Origin: Culex pipiens pallens
Lineage: Eukaryota > Arthropoda > Insecta > Diptera > Culicidae
Direction: 5' to 3'
DNA length: 64,000 nt
Assembly (NCBI RefSeq): GCF_016801865.2
Contig: NC_068938.1
Coordinates: forward strand, 111,741,953-111,805,952
Part shown: positions 11,793 through 24,205 of the stretch, piece after piece
Numbering within the stretch: position 1 is the first letter of the stretch
How the letters are laid out: every line of letters starts with the position of its first letter
Made by a program: the position numbers and the translations under genes
The notes under the pieces: generated by a model
Seen by the model: the letters and a program-made list of their open reading frames with translations, nothing else
Databases searched by the model: none
What the model was told of the DNA's origin: nothing

Positions 11793-14157
11793 ATTTGATA
11801 GTTCTTGTCGAGGTAGGAGGAACGGATATAAAAATATGTTTAATTATTAAAATTACAAGGCAGAATTTCGTTTCACCAAAAACGCAACATATTTAAAAAA
11901 AATCTAAACATGCTAAAAATTATTCTGAACGCAGAGGAATGCTTTATAAATTCATTTCAGTTGATTTCACTTAAATTTCGGTGGAAATTGTGATAGTTTT
12001 AAAAAATATAATATTGTTGCCCCCTGATTTTCGGGCCAATTTGGAAGGAAGGGGGAGTGTTAAATAAAATTTGCACCAGCCTAAGGCCAATTTCAATTTT
12101 GAGAATAACGTCGAATAAAATATTTTTGACAGTTTTTCTACTTTTCAATAAAGTTATAAAATGTGTGTAATTATGTATATTTTCAGTTGCTCGGTTATAT
12201 TTTTTATTATCATTAGATCTCCCTCAACACTTAAAAAACATATTCAATAAAATATCTTGTATAGTTTTTAAGATACGTGATAATAAAATTAGCACAATTA
12301 ATAATGAGTAAAATACTCGAAATCAAGTATCTCCTTCCTCTTTCAAAAATCGATCGAAACTCCTCGTACAACATCATTCCAGGCAATTGAACATAGTTTG
12401 TCTCGCCTTTTCATTTAATCAAACAGGTTATTCAATATAATGACTTTTTAATACAGGGTGACCTGCCCAGATTAGGGGGGAAAACCTATTTCACAAGCTA
12501 AATTCTTTCCCATAAAGTATTTCTAGTTTCTGTGCAAAATATTGACGAATTTTCCGACATTATTATTAAATTACATTACATTATTGATACATTATTATTA
12601 TTATTTTTAATATTGCTATTAATTGATCTGATACTAGCCATGGAAAACTTCATTTTCATATGAAGATAATTTCTGCTTCCAATGATGGATATTAATGATT
12701 CATTGTTGATTTAATTCTCTCAAATTTAATGTTGTTGCCCGAAATAACTAAAAAAATCGATCGTAGGGTCAATTTATCGGGCACCCTTTTGAGCAATAAA
12801 CGAAAAAGAAAAAAAATTTCTGAACAATAAGATTAAACTAGCCAAACAAACACCCCGAACAACCCGACCCCAAACAATATCCGCAAATACCGGATCAATG
12901 GAAATTGCAAACGACGACAAATATGTGTTTTTGCCACACAATAACTCATTGTCTTTGGGTTCCACAATCGAACTTCTCTTGTTCAAGAATTCCCCCTCAC
13001 TCTTCTCCGTTTCCCACTTCCAGTTCAAACTTGAGATTTTTCCTTTCGCCTTGCCAGGAAAACAATTTTCCATCTTTTGTTTCCGACGCTGATTGTTTCA
13101 AGTGAAAAATACCTCTCCCCCCTTTCGCTGCTTTTCCTCCTCACCACCAGATGGCCAACATAAAGACGACACATGCAGTCGTTCTAATTTCTCTTTTCCT
13201 TTTCTCACACACAGTTGTTGCTGTTTTTTTCTCCAGCATCCAGCAGGAAGGCATGAATTTTGCTAGACTTTCCAAACATCCTTCGAGGTGCGGGGTTGGG
13301 GCGGACAAGTGCATGTGTTTGAAACGTTGAAATATTTATATTAATTACCTCCAACACTTTTTGCCACCCACCGTGCGTCGTTGAACTAAATAAATTTTTC
13401 GCCACCCTCCCCACCAACCCCAACCCACTGGATTCAGGGGAGCAACCTTTCATTACCAGAAAATAGTGCAATAATTTGAAGTATTTGTTTAATGATACGA
13501 GATAAAAGTTTTGCTGCTGACGATGGAATTTGCGGTTTGGCTGCGATACTTGCGTGTGTGTGTGTGCGCGCTGACTACAAAACTAATTTTGAACACTCTT
13601 TTTCAACCAGTTACACACACACACATACATGAGCGTATGTGTGCTGCACACAAGTGCCGGAATGCAGAATTTTCCGAATAACGAGCCACGCCGCCGGAAG
13701 AAGAAAAACAGAAACAAACTGAGCCGCGGCGGCGGTGGCGGAAAGTTAATTTAGTTGGTGGAAACGAGCGCAAAACTGTAACGAGAGCAACTCGGGGAAA
13801 ACTGCGAAAACTCTGAGTTTATGTGCAGTTATTACCTACTACCCTCTACAGCTAGTAGTAGTAACTGTGGAAGGGTAGTAAGCATCCAAGCTGCTCCTGG
13901 CAGAACCAGAGAGTTGTGAGAAAACTCAAACAGCAACCAGTTGAAGTTGAAGAAACTTTGCTGGTTATGCGTTCTGTTGTTGGCGTTGGTGGTTTGCTCG
14001 TAAACTGCGGAAAAGAGTGAAGGTTTGGTGGAAAAATAAGGGAAAATTGAATGTTATTCCAAAGTCTGCACTCTCTGACATAAGTTAAAAAGCAAAAAAG
14101 TAGATTTCTGATACAAACAAAAAATATCAGAATATTTCATCCTCTTAATTATCTTCT
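11793..14157. other. Unique non-coding stretch, no gene seen
   Basis: It is AT-rich to about 12770, then more GC-balanced with polypyrimidine stretches (13000-13200) and a CA/TG tract near 13550-13640. No conserved domain is visible. The ORFs are short and overlap on both strands. It may hold conserved non-coding sequence, but that cannot be judged from one sequence. Confidence 0.5.
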
Positions 14158-14471
14158 TCTTGTATGTCTTGTCTGTCTTGTCTGTCTTGTCTGTCTTGTC
14201 TGTCTTGTCTGTCTTGTCTGTCTTGTCTGTCTTGTCTGTCTTGTCTGTCTTGTCTGTCTTGTCTGTCTTGTCTGTCTTGTCTGTCTTGTCTGTCTTGTCT
14301 GTCTTGTCTGTCTTGTCTGTCTTGTCTGTCTTGTCTGTCTTGTCTGTCTTGTCTGTCTTGTCTGTCTTGTCTGTCTTGTCTGTCTTGTCTGTCTTGTCTG
14401 TCTTGTCTGTCTTGTCTGTCTTGTCTGTCTTGTCTGTCTTGTCTGTCTTGTCTGTCTTGTCTGTCTTGTCT
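14158..14471 (+). repeat. (CTTGTCTGT)n nonamer array, about 35 copies
   Basis: A virtually perfect 9-bp repeat runs over about 313 bp. Because the period is a multiple of three, the forward frames give Ser-Val-Leu and Ser-Cys-Leu tripeptide repeats that end at once in unique sequence. They have no independent support as genes. The purity suggests recent expansion. Confidence 0.95.
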
Positions 14472-17400
14472 TATTTCCGTTTCCGTCTAGGAGATTTCTA
14501 GATAAAATTTGAAAATTTTAAGTTTTGAATATGTGCATTTTTTGAAGAATCGAGTATAAGATTTGAAGATAATTCCAACAAAAAAACGAAACTTATAAGT
14601 TATGAAGCCAATTTCTTTTTTAAATCCCTACCTTTGACCAATCCCAACCAGACGCAGACAGTAATATCCGGTGCTGGCCATTCTCTCCTCCGTCCAAATG
14701 TCTACCAGGCCACTTTACAAGAGGTTCGTCTTGATAACAACCTCCCCACCATATCGCCACAGCGCGCCACCTATCGGGCATTTTTATGCTTCCCTTCGCC
14801 ACCGGAAACATCCCTCGATCCCCGCACATATGGTCCCTGCTGCCCCTGTGAATGGCGGCAAAATGTCCGCCAGACAACTCCATACTTCCGCAGAAGCCAT
14901 GTGTCATGCGACTTAATTGCCCCAAGGGCTGCACATTTAAGCCGTCTGGAGAAGGGATTTTCGTCTTTTCACGCACGCACGCCACCTTTAACGAGGGGGG
15001 GACTCCCATTCAGGAAAAAAATGAGGGAAAATCGTTTTGTCCTGTTTAAGGGGTTGGGGCTTCACAATCGATGCGGAAATGTTTTATTGTGCTGTTGGGC
15101 GACCGGCGAAATGAATATTCCATTCCGGCTGCGCTCCCCAACCCGAAATGGGGCAATTTAAATGAACGCGCCCTCCCCAAAGGGGAAGGGAGTCGATTCG
15201 TTGAAAGCGAATATATTAGAGGACCATTAGAGGCCCATTGTCACTGGGGAGATTGACAATGGCGACACGTGGATCGGCAGTCACGAAAACGCCTGAAATT
15301 AGACAGTGTTGCAAGCAACGCAAGATTTTGTTGCACGCAACTTATCAAACAATTGTTTACATTTCGTTCGAGAACTGTCAAACTGCCCAAAACAAAAACA
15401 TTTCGTCCAAGCGACTAAAAGTTCAACCTCAGTTGGGTGGCCGGAACTCGGTTCCGCACCGTCGTCGTCGTCGTCGTTGGTGGCGATAAACGTCGTCTTT
15501 GATTCCGGTCCTCGGGTCGGCGGGGACTCACGCAAACGGTCCAAGTCAACGGAAAACGCTGTTGGCAATTTGTTTTGCAAATTCGCAAATCAGCAGGCAC
15601 GCACAGTTGCCTATTTTGTGTTGTTTTATTTCCGCACTTGGGTTTGCCTTTCTAGGTTTTGGATTAGGCTGTGGGCTCGTGTTTGTTTTGTTTTGCTTTT
15701 TTCGTTGGGTTGTGGTTGAACGCCATCGGCTGGTTGGTGATAGTGAAATCTGCTGGTTTGTACAAAAGTGTTGCGTGAGACTCATGTTGCAAATTGGACT
15801 GACTTGTTCCGATAGTTTGGACTTTTTGTTTGAATAATTTTATTCGGAGTGGTGTTGGAACCGAACAAGCCTTAATTCTAAGATTTTCGAAGCATCTCTG
15901 GATATCGTAGCAAGCCATGAAATCAAAAACTATACTGATTGAACGATGTGATATCACATTACCAAGAGGAAGCACATGAATTAAATGTAAAGGACTAATT
16001 AGTCCACCATGGTTGACATTGACAGATTGAACCGATGACAGCTTAGACCTCTTGAGTTGCGTCCAAATAACAGTGCTCTGTCAAGTCTTCACGAACTCCA
16101 CGAATTCATAAAAAAGTAAGTTGGTGACCAGTACATTTCTCCACAACAGAAAGCTTCAATTGAAAAATGGAACTGATGTCGAAATGTTGCGCTGAATCTT
16201 CGATCCTCTTCATCAGATCAACCTTGTTCCACTAGATATGTATAGTGATTAGCAATGTGACGGTTTCTTTAAAATTTTCTGAAACGGGACCTGACTGACA
16301 GTATCCTTCAGCTAGAATGTTGGACAGTGGTTTAAAAATCTGACGTTACGTTACGTCGCAATCTCCCTTGGGGAAGGTCACTTCTTCATCGCTAGCGCCA
16401 AGCGCCAGGTCGTAAGATCACACGAACCCTATTCCGACAGTCTGAACGTAGACGAGGTCAGTCAGCCGAGAACGTCATCCGACGTCGTCGTGGTCAGACG
16501 GGATAGTAACAGTCCACATCGTCAGTGGGTTGTGCGGTTTCAATCAGGTTTCACATGGGTTGGGAAGAGGACACTGAGTGCTGATTCCGTCCAGGGTGGG
16601 TTGAGATTTGAGATTCCATTTGAAAACCACTGGCTCAAAGTTGGCTACATCGTTGATCCGGGATTCCGGACAGATATAGCTGCCCCCTTCCACATGATGA
16701 TGAGACGATTGTTACCGCAAGAAGTGCCTGACAGGCAAATCCTGTTTGAAAATGCACAACAAGATGGTAAAAATCCTGAACCCAAACCGCATTTTCGTCC
16801 CCCACCCCCGTAACCTTCTTGCTTCCTGGCGGTGACACCAGTCCGGTACACCTGTGCCAACAGTGCGAGTAGACAGACATGTCCGGACCGAGACGATTTT
16901 GACTAGCACTATTGTCGGAAAATGGAAAAATGTGGTTTTGAATTGCAGATCGGCTTGGTTATTTTGAATTCCTTTAATCGAAAATTATTGTCACAATGGC
17001 TTGGTTACAACAACAGGCTTCAGACGGCAGTGGTTACACTGGCCAAGGCATGTGGTTCCCACTCCCAATTTCGGAACATCTGGCTGCAGATGAAATTTCA
17101 CAAAGTTCCCCAGCATGACACAAGATACCACGTATAACGTGTCTGTGTGTGTGTGTGCTATATGCAGATTGAATTAAGCTTTTCTCTAAATCCCTGATCT
17201 GGGCGACCGCAGCATCCAGCATCCAGCAGGTCCAAGCAGACGACTCTGTCCCGCACACAGTCTAGGCTAAGTAGATAACAACAACGTCTGCTGCGGATTA
17301 TGGGCAGCTTTGCCGATGATGGAGAGAGAGATTGCTGTCATGAATGATAAAGAAACAGCTTCTGGTCGGTCCCCGGAGAGAGCGGATCAACCTGCGACGA

Positions 17401-18606
17401 CGGAATGTGGTGGCGTTGTCGTTGGAAGATTTCTGCCAGCAGTATGTGAGAGGACAATGTATGTTTTTCTTTTATGAGCTCGTTTACATATTCTGATTTG
17501 GACGAAGAAGGGAGGGGACCCAGAGCTTCCATATGGTTCAACGTGCCAAAGTGAGTTTGAATTGCTTAAAGTGCTGTGCAATTCTCGCTGGATTGAGGCA
17601 TTGTTTAGCGATTGACGTGGGCTGTACGCCATATTCAGCATTTTTGAAAAAAATAAAAATAAAAAAGATATGAATTGTATCTCGTGCATCACAAGTACCG
17701 ACTTCAAGGTAGAGGTACGATAAACAACTATATTTTGTCTCATAATCGTTAAAAGCAGAATTTTAAAATTAGTGTATTTCAGATAAATAATATTAAAATG
17801 TTGGTTGCGCAACTGGTTTATGATACGCATTAACTTGTACATTGATTACATCATACCAGAGATTAAATTACAAAAAAATAGGCAAAATGTTCAAAAAGAA
17901 TGGTTTATTGATTTATTTCTCAACGGGTACTTTTGCCAAAACGAACTTAATACCAAAGCAGAAATTCTGAAAAAATGACTATTATGCTTGCTATAATGTA
18001 TAGGAGGAGCTTTCACACGAACTGAACCGGATATTTCTGTTATATAAATAATAAAACATTGATTCAAAAAGTCATCATTTGGAAGCAGCCACAAATAACA
18101 AATGGAAGAAATGGGAAGGTGAGAAAATATTTTAACGGTACGTTTTTTCTTGATGCTGCGTTTTAACTTTTAGGCAAAGTTTTTTTATAGCCCATCATTC
18201 CACCAGATGTGTATAGTGAAAACCATTGCGGTGTAGCTTAACTTCGGAAAACACAAAAGATCTAAATCATGGAGAGATCTATAACAAAGTCAGATATTTT
18301 TAGAAATCTGATATTTTATCTTGAAATCATACGTCCGTAATTGAAGTGTAAGGTAGTACACCCAAAGAGATTAAGTGCTTTCCGGACTCTGAAAATATTT
18401 GTATAATTTTGCATAAATGTCAATGTTTATCTTAATTAAAAGAAATCCAACACAATCATCGAGTTTCAAAAAAAAATGGAAGATTTTTAGAAAATTTTGA
18501 CAAACGGTTTTCCAAAATGTTTTGGCCCATCCAACAAAAATTAAACTCCAATTTCTCAAACCCAACACCAACCTCTTTAAGAGCGAGTTTTTCACCAATG
18601 TGTAAC
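14472..18606. other. Unique non-coding stretch, no gene seen
   Basis: The relatively GC-rich part (14640-15260 and 15400-15700) contains many overlapping short ORFs, but no recognisable domain and no supported exon. The part after 15850 is mixed. No repeat family shared with the rest of the window stands out until the foldback element. A motif AAGAGCGAGT just before 18607 recurs before the related element at about 22145. Confidence 0.45.
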
Positions 18607-19944
18607 AGGTCGTATCGAGGTGCTCCGATTTGGATGAAACTTTCAGCGTTTGTTTGTCTATACATGAGATGAACTCATGCCAAATATGAGCCCTCTACGA
18701 CAAAGGGAAGTGGGGTAAAACGGGCTTCGAAGTTTGAGGTCGAAAAAACATAAAAAATCTTAAAATTGCTCGCATTTCCGTTAAATTTCATCAATTCCAA
18801 CTCTCTTAGGTGCATTCGAAAGGTCTTTTGAAGCACTTCAAAATGTGCCATAGACATCCAGGATTGGTTTGACTTTTTCTCATAGCTTTTGCAAATTACT
18901 GTTAAAAATGGATTTTTTTAAAACCTTAATATCTTTTTCCAACAGCCTCCAACACCCATACTCTCATAGGTCAAAAGATAGGTAATTTCATGCACTATAA
19001 GCCTACGGTATTAACTTTTTGGCCAATCGCAGTTTTTCTCATAGTTTTTCAATTTTTCTAGAACAAACATTTCACAACGTTAGTTTTTGCCCTGTAGGCC
19101 GCCATAGCGGCACTTTTTGGTCTCAATTTTGTCATATTCGGAATCCTCGGACAATTTCACGTAAGTTAGAAGTATTGGAGTTGTAATTTAGATTTAAAAA
19201 ATATTTAAATAAAATATTTTTGAAAAAAGAAATAGATCTTATTTATCCTATGATCAATACGTCAAATGCTGTATCAAGTAGGCGAAAACCTGTTTTACCC
19301 CTAATCCTACAAATTTTTAAAAAATATTTTAATTCATTCTAAATGGCAATTTTTCCAATCCAAATTACAACTCCAATACTTCTAACTTACGTGAAATTGT
19401 CCGAGGATTCCGAATATGACAAAATTGAGACCAAAAAGTGCCGCTATGGCGGCCTACAGGGCAAAAACTAACGTTGTGAAATGTTTGTTCTAGAAAAATT
19501 GAAAAACTATGAGAAAAACTGCGATTGGCCAAAAAGTTATTACCGTAGGCTTATAGTGCATGAAATTACCTATCTTTTGACCTATGGGAGTATGGGTGTT
19601 GGAGACTGTTGGAAAAAGATATTAAGGTTTTAAAAAAATCCATTTTTAACAGTAATTTGCAAAAGCTATGAGAAAAAGTCAAACCAATCCTGGATGTCTA
19701 TGGCACATTTTGAAGTGCTTCAAAAGACCTTTCGAATGCACCTAAGAGAGTTGGAATTGATGAAATTTAACGGAAATGCGAGCAATTTTAAGATTTTTTA
19801 TGTTTTTTCGACCTCAAACTTCGAAGCCCGTTTTACCCCACTTCCCTTTGTCGTAGAGGGCTCATATTTGGCATAAGTTCATCTCATGTATAGACAAACA
19901 AACGCTGAAAGTTTCATCCAAATCGGAGCACCTCGATACGACCT
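18607..19944. mobile_element. Foldback element with about 590-bp inverted arms
   Basis: The left arm (about 18607-19193) and right arm (about 19356-19944) are near-perfect reverse complements. For example, AGGTCGTATCGAGGTGCTCC at 18607 matches the reverse of GGAGCACCTCGATACGACCT ending at 19944. A spacer of about 160 bp separates them. An identical 60-residue frame appears on the minus strand at 18675-18857 and the plus strand at 19694-19876 purely because the DNA is palindromic. It has no known domain. High arm identity suggests recent origin or gene conversion. Confidence 0.88.
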
Positions 19945-20985
19945 CTAGAACAAACCGAGCAATATTTACAAATACTGCCTCTTAAGATATCTATCTTTAA
20001 TAATGAGACGAACAAACTTCGTTGTCACTTCATCCCAGCATCACCTCGTTCCCTCAGCAATATTCTCCCCGTCCAGGTCAACCGAATCCAATTTGCCAAA
20101 CCGCGAGCTTGATTGACATGAATTCGTCTCAACGGTGCTGGTTCTTGGCCTCATTCCTCCTAGCACCAGTCTCGTCGAGTCGTTTGCTGGCACTGGAAAA
20201 TTCTTTCGGAAAACTCTGAACACGTTGGCAGTCAAACAGGGCGCTTGGGCGCTCTTCTCGGCATCGTTATAATTGCGTAATTAAATCGCGTTCCCTCTGT
20301 TTCTTAACGTGGAGAGAGTGGAGTATCACTTGAGGGGGGCTGATTCAACTCAGCGTGACAGAGGTGTTCTGGGGAAAAAGATGCAGCATCTTTGATTTTT
20401 AGAAAAGATTTACCCTCTAATGCCTAATTTGTTTTTTCCGTGTTCAGGACGTCATTTTGAGCAACTTTTGTTCTACGAAAAACTTTTCTTTTCTAGTTTT
20501 TTTATGTTTTTTGTATTTTAATTTGCAATGTTTGTCTATGTTTGTTTCTCAATAAAATTTGGCTTTCTTTATCATCTCCTATCATTACCTTTTGCATATC
20601 TAGTTATTTTATGGTTTTAAGTCGCTTTTTCAATTTTTTGCTTGTATTTAACTTTTTCTGCTATAGAACGATACCATTATCATTTAAATAGTAAAAAATG
20701 CTAAGAAGCATAGTCTGGTACGCTACAAAAATTACTGCATACAGTTCAGACTCGATTATCCGAAATCCGAAGAAGGTTTGTATGAGACTTCGGATTATCA
20801 AATCACAAACAATTCATTTTTTTCAATTTTTTTTATTACCTTGATTTTATTGTAAAATAAGAATTCAGCAACCCCATTTAAGTCAAATTTGAATAGTTGA
20901 TTGTCTATTAAATTCAAAAAGGCATTTTTTCAACAATTTTACACCGCCATTTTTTGCCGCCATTTTGGATTTAAAAATTCTTAAT
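19945..20985. other. Non-coding stretch with a small dispersed repeat
   Basis: No gene was recognised. The segment near 20695-20760 (GTCTGGTACGCTACAAAAAT) resembles 28775-28830, and CAGACTCGATTATCCGA near 20747 recurs near 33974. These are fragments of mosquito-type dispersed repeats of unknown class. Confidence 0.45.
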
Positions 20986-21547
20986 GAGCAATTCCATGTC
21001 AAATTGGGAATCGGTTTTACCCGACCCTCTCCGATTTCAATCAAACTTTGTAGACATGTTATCCTACGCTTATGTAAGCTATTTTTGTGTATATGAAGCC
21101 AGTTACACTCGATAATTACATTTGAGAAGGGCTCCAACCTGCGTTTTCCGTGAGTCTTTTTGTAACATTTTAGGCTATTTTCACAAAAATTTTGAACGAA
21201 AAAAAATCGTGGGCTCTCCTTCAAATTTGACATTTAAACTTAAAAATCAAAAAATGTCATTAAAATGTTGTGTTTTTTTCTTTCAGTGTATTTTTTTTCG
21301 GAAAGCCCATCAAATTTCATACAAGTTTGTCTTTGACCACTTTTTGATACGATGCAACGGCTTCGAGATACAGCAATATTTAAATTACGAAAAACCTTCT
21401 CAAATGTCATTATCGGGTGAAACTGGCTCCATATACACAAAAATGGCTTATATATGCCTAGGATAACATGTCTACAAAGTGTCATTGAAATCGGAGAGGG
21501 TCGAGAAAAAAGTACTTAAAAAATTACTATTTGGGTTTGAATTGCTC
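20986..21547. mobile_element. Foldback element 2, about 150-bp arms
   Basis: GAGCAATTC at 20986 is mirrored by GAATTGCTC ending at 21547. Between them CCGACCCTCTCCGATTTCA / TGAAATCGGAGAGGGTCG and GACATGTTATCCTA / TAGGATAACATGTC pair in order. The arms (about 20986-21135 and 21397-21547) are diverged by substitutions and small gaps, so this copy is older than 18607-19944. The central 260 bp hold only short frames without motifs. Confidence 0.75.
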
Positions 21548-22139
21548 TGATACCTTTAGAGTAGTTTATGGTCATACTTGAGTTCAACAATAACAAATAA
21601 GACAACAACAAAAAAACCCCAGACCCCAGAAAAAATACATTTTCAAAAACATTTGCAAAGTTACATAAAACAACAAGGCAAGGTTGGGATGTAGAGGGTT
21701 AAGTGAGGTGTTATCGAGGTCACCAAGAAACATTTTTAAACCAACTATCCACTACCTAGTTTTATTGAGGTTTTATGGTAGCATCTTGATTGCTTAATAG
21801 TTTTATTTGGGCAATCACTGCAACCAATAAGCAAGAGTTAATTAATAGGTTCTATCAAAGGATTATGCCTCGGACATAAAACCTGGTGAAAATAAAAGCC
21901 GACTGGCTTTCAGAAAGGTTTTATGAAAGTTTTAATAAAGGTTTGAAAACCAGATGGCAATGCCATGCCAAACGGTTTTATCGCATGCTTCATTAAAACT
22001 AAGGGTGCTGTAGCTGTCAAGTGCCATTAGGCATGCAGAAAGCTCACTTAAAACCAAAAGCTCCTAAAAGAGCATTTAACGCAGCCAAATAGTCTGATTG
22101 AATATAATTGACCGCCATCTTGGGAGAAAAAAATTAGAA

Positions 22140-22935
22140 AAGCTTAAGAGCGAGTCCACGAGCAAAGCATACCCATCTCGCATCGACCTCACCAATCTGC
22201 CTGAAATTTTCAGGGGTTGTTTGTTCAGATAAAACTAGCATCTGGCCAAAATATGAGCACTATAGGTCAACGGGAAGTGGGGCAAATCGGGACACAAAGT
22301 TTGAAGGTTCAAAAACGTAAAAAATCTTAAAAAGGCTATAACTCAGGCAAAATTCAATTTAATTTCAAAATTCAAAATGTATCTTAAAGGGCTTCAAAAA
22401 TGCAACAAAATGCAGGGTAGAGCATCCCAATTGGTTAATTCTAAAGGGAGTTATTGGCATTTTAGTGAAAAAATAGCATAATTTTCAAACTCAAATAAAA
22501 AAGTGTTCCATCCAGATATCAACTCGGATCGACCTGCAGCTTGTAGGAGACATCTGAAACTACCATCTGAGACTGAGACCGCTTTGGGTAAGACAGTTTA
22601 ACATATTGAATAGACACTTTTACTTTTAGTGAATTTTTTGGTTGTAAATTTTTGCTCGGGGACCTCTTAGATCCCATTTTATGGTGATAATTTTATCATA
22701 TTCGTGTTCCTGAGACAATTTTACAATAGAAACATACATAAAAATGTATATTATCAGCCATTGTAACCCTTTAAAAAATGAAATTAAAAAAAAAACTTTG
22801 ATTCACATTTATTGAAAATCAAGTTCGTTTCCAAGGATACTAGATGACACCAGAAAAAAGCAGCTTCTTAATTTTTTTATCTTTCATTTTTTAAAGGGAT
22901 ACAATGGCTGATAATATACATTTTTATGTACACGC
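22140..22935. mobile_element. Diverged relative of the 18607 foldback element
   Basis: The order of words at 22145-22330 (AAGAGCGAGT, ATCGACCTC, GAAATTTTCAG, ATATGAGCACTATAGG, GGGAAGTGGGG, AAAAAATCTTAAAA) matches the left arm at 18573-18775 with many substitutions. At its other end TGTATATTATCAGCCATTGT (about 22745) pairs with ACAATGGCTGATAATATACA (about 22900), so a shorter inverted repeat closes it. It is an older or recombined family member. Confidence 0.6.
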
Positions 22936-23917
22936 AGAAAAATCCGATTGTACACCCAGCAAAATGTTGGGTGTACTCCACAAACATGATAGTCATCTCA
23001 GGGCCCGCAAACATGTTTGTCCAATTCAAACCAACAATTTTGTGGATTCAACAAACATGTTTGTTATGACCCCAAAATGACATTTTCAATCGAACAACTA
23101 TCATGAGGGATGGTTCAACAAACATGTTTATCGAATGAATAAACTATATTATGGAACTGATAATCTGGTTTAACAGGTTATTCTTCTTCTCTTCTTTTTC
23201 TGTATTTTCAAAGTCAGTATTGTTTGTTTATATTTTATTTATATTTTTCAAGACTTCATTTACTATACAATTTAACTGATTAATCACTCAAAATTTCACT
23301 AATAACACTCTGTTGTCCTGAAACTGGAGCCAGGAAAATCCTCTGCTGACTTAGTTGTGGATCCAATGCGGGAAAAACACTGAAAAAATGCAATTGTTTT
23401 AGAATATTTATCCTTGGGAACAGTTCATTGTGGCATTATTTGTTCCTAATGGAACAACATTGTTAAAAAGAAATAAAGACCTCTCACCTGATAACAGCAG
23501 GAATCCAGGAACCTTGGCCGGAACTGGACCAGCAATTCTACGTTGGATTCGCGACCATCACTGATTGATTTAAAAAGAAAACAACATATTGTATTCAAAA
23601 TTCAATACTGAAGATAATGAATACTTACGAACTTGCCACATTCCGAAGAATTGTCGTTAAAAAGCCGCACAAAGAAAACATCGGCCATCTTTATAGTTCA
23701 GTGAAGTTGAAAATAATACACTCAAAATTTTCAGTACACGTTTAAAAAAATCGAATCGGAGACAACAAACATGTTTGCCAAACTGACAAAATGTTTGTGA
23801 GATTGATAATATGTGATTATTAAGTTCATAAAATAGGTTTGTTGATTTCATAAAGTAAGATATTTGTTTTAAACAAACAGGAGTTTTGATTCAAACTCAC
23901 TTAATTTTTGTGCGTGA
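22932..23917. mobile_element. MITE-like element with CACGCA(G/C)AAAAAT ends
   Basis: The left end CACGCAGAAAAATCC (about 22933) is matched by AATTTTTGTGCGTG (about 23903). The interior near both ends is full of repeated CAAACATGTTTGT words (six or more), a sub-terminal repeat pattern. It has no coding capacity. Orientation and exact target duplication are unclear. Confidence 0.55.
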
Positions 23918-24205
23918 GGTTGTTGAGGCTTTTAAGGTTATTTAGGTCATTGGGGTTATTAAAGTTTTTAGAGTTGATGATATAATTGAGGTTATTCAGG
24001 CTATCGAAAGGTTTATTCAGGTGATTGGGGTTGTTAATGTTTTTGAGTTGTTGAGGTTATTGTGGTTGTTGAGGTTATTGAGGTTGTTAGATTGTTGAGT
24101 TGTCAAGTTGAAGAGTTGTCAAATTTTTGAGATAATGAGTTGTTGAGTTTATAAGATGAATTTGTTGAGATTGTTGAGATTGTTGAGCTTCTTGATATTT
24201 TTGAG
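23918..24205 (+). repeat. Degenerate GTTGTTGAG-type 9-bp minisatellite
   Basis: Variants of GAGGTTNTT and GTTGTTGAG follow one another for about 290 bp with heavy substitution. It looks like an old, decayed counterpart of the pure short-unit arrays elsewhere in the window. There is no gene. Confidence 0.7.

Noticed and set aside
11339..11896. Lys/Arg/Glu-rich or Leu/Ser/Cys-rich repeat proteins of 134-177 codons
   Set aside because: The (AAGACAAG)n microsatellite opens several overlapping frames on both strands. No start context or domain is present.
14160..14501. Tripeptide-repeat proteins (Leu-Ser-Val or Leu-Ser-Cys)
   Set aside because: The 9-bp repeat keeps frames open. The frames end shortly after the array and carry no other sequence.
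14620..15161. Two overlapping ORFs of 129 and 175 codons on opposite strands in GC-rich DNA
   Set aside because: No recognisable domain and mutual overlap. Length is within chance for GC-richer DNA.
15421..15485. CGTCGTCGTCGT tract as a coding homopolymer region
   Set aside because: A short trinucleotide run in a frame without other support. Treated as simple sequence.
18675..19876. Identical 60-codon ORFs on opposite strands, looking like a duplicated gene
   Set aside because: They are the two arms of a palindromic foldback element. There is no known domain.
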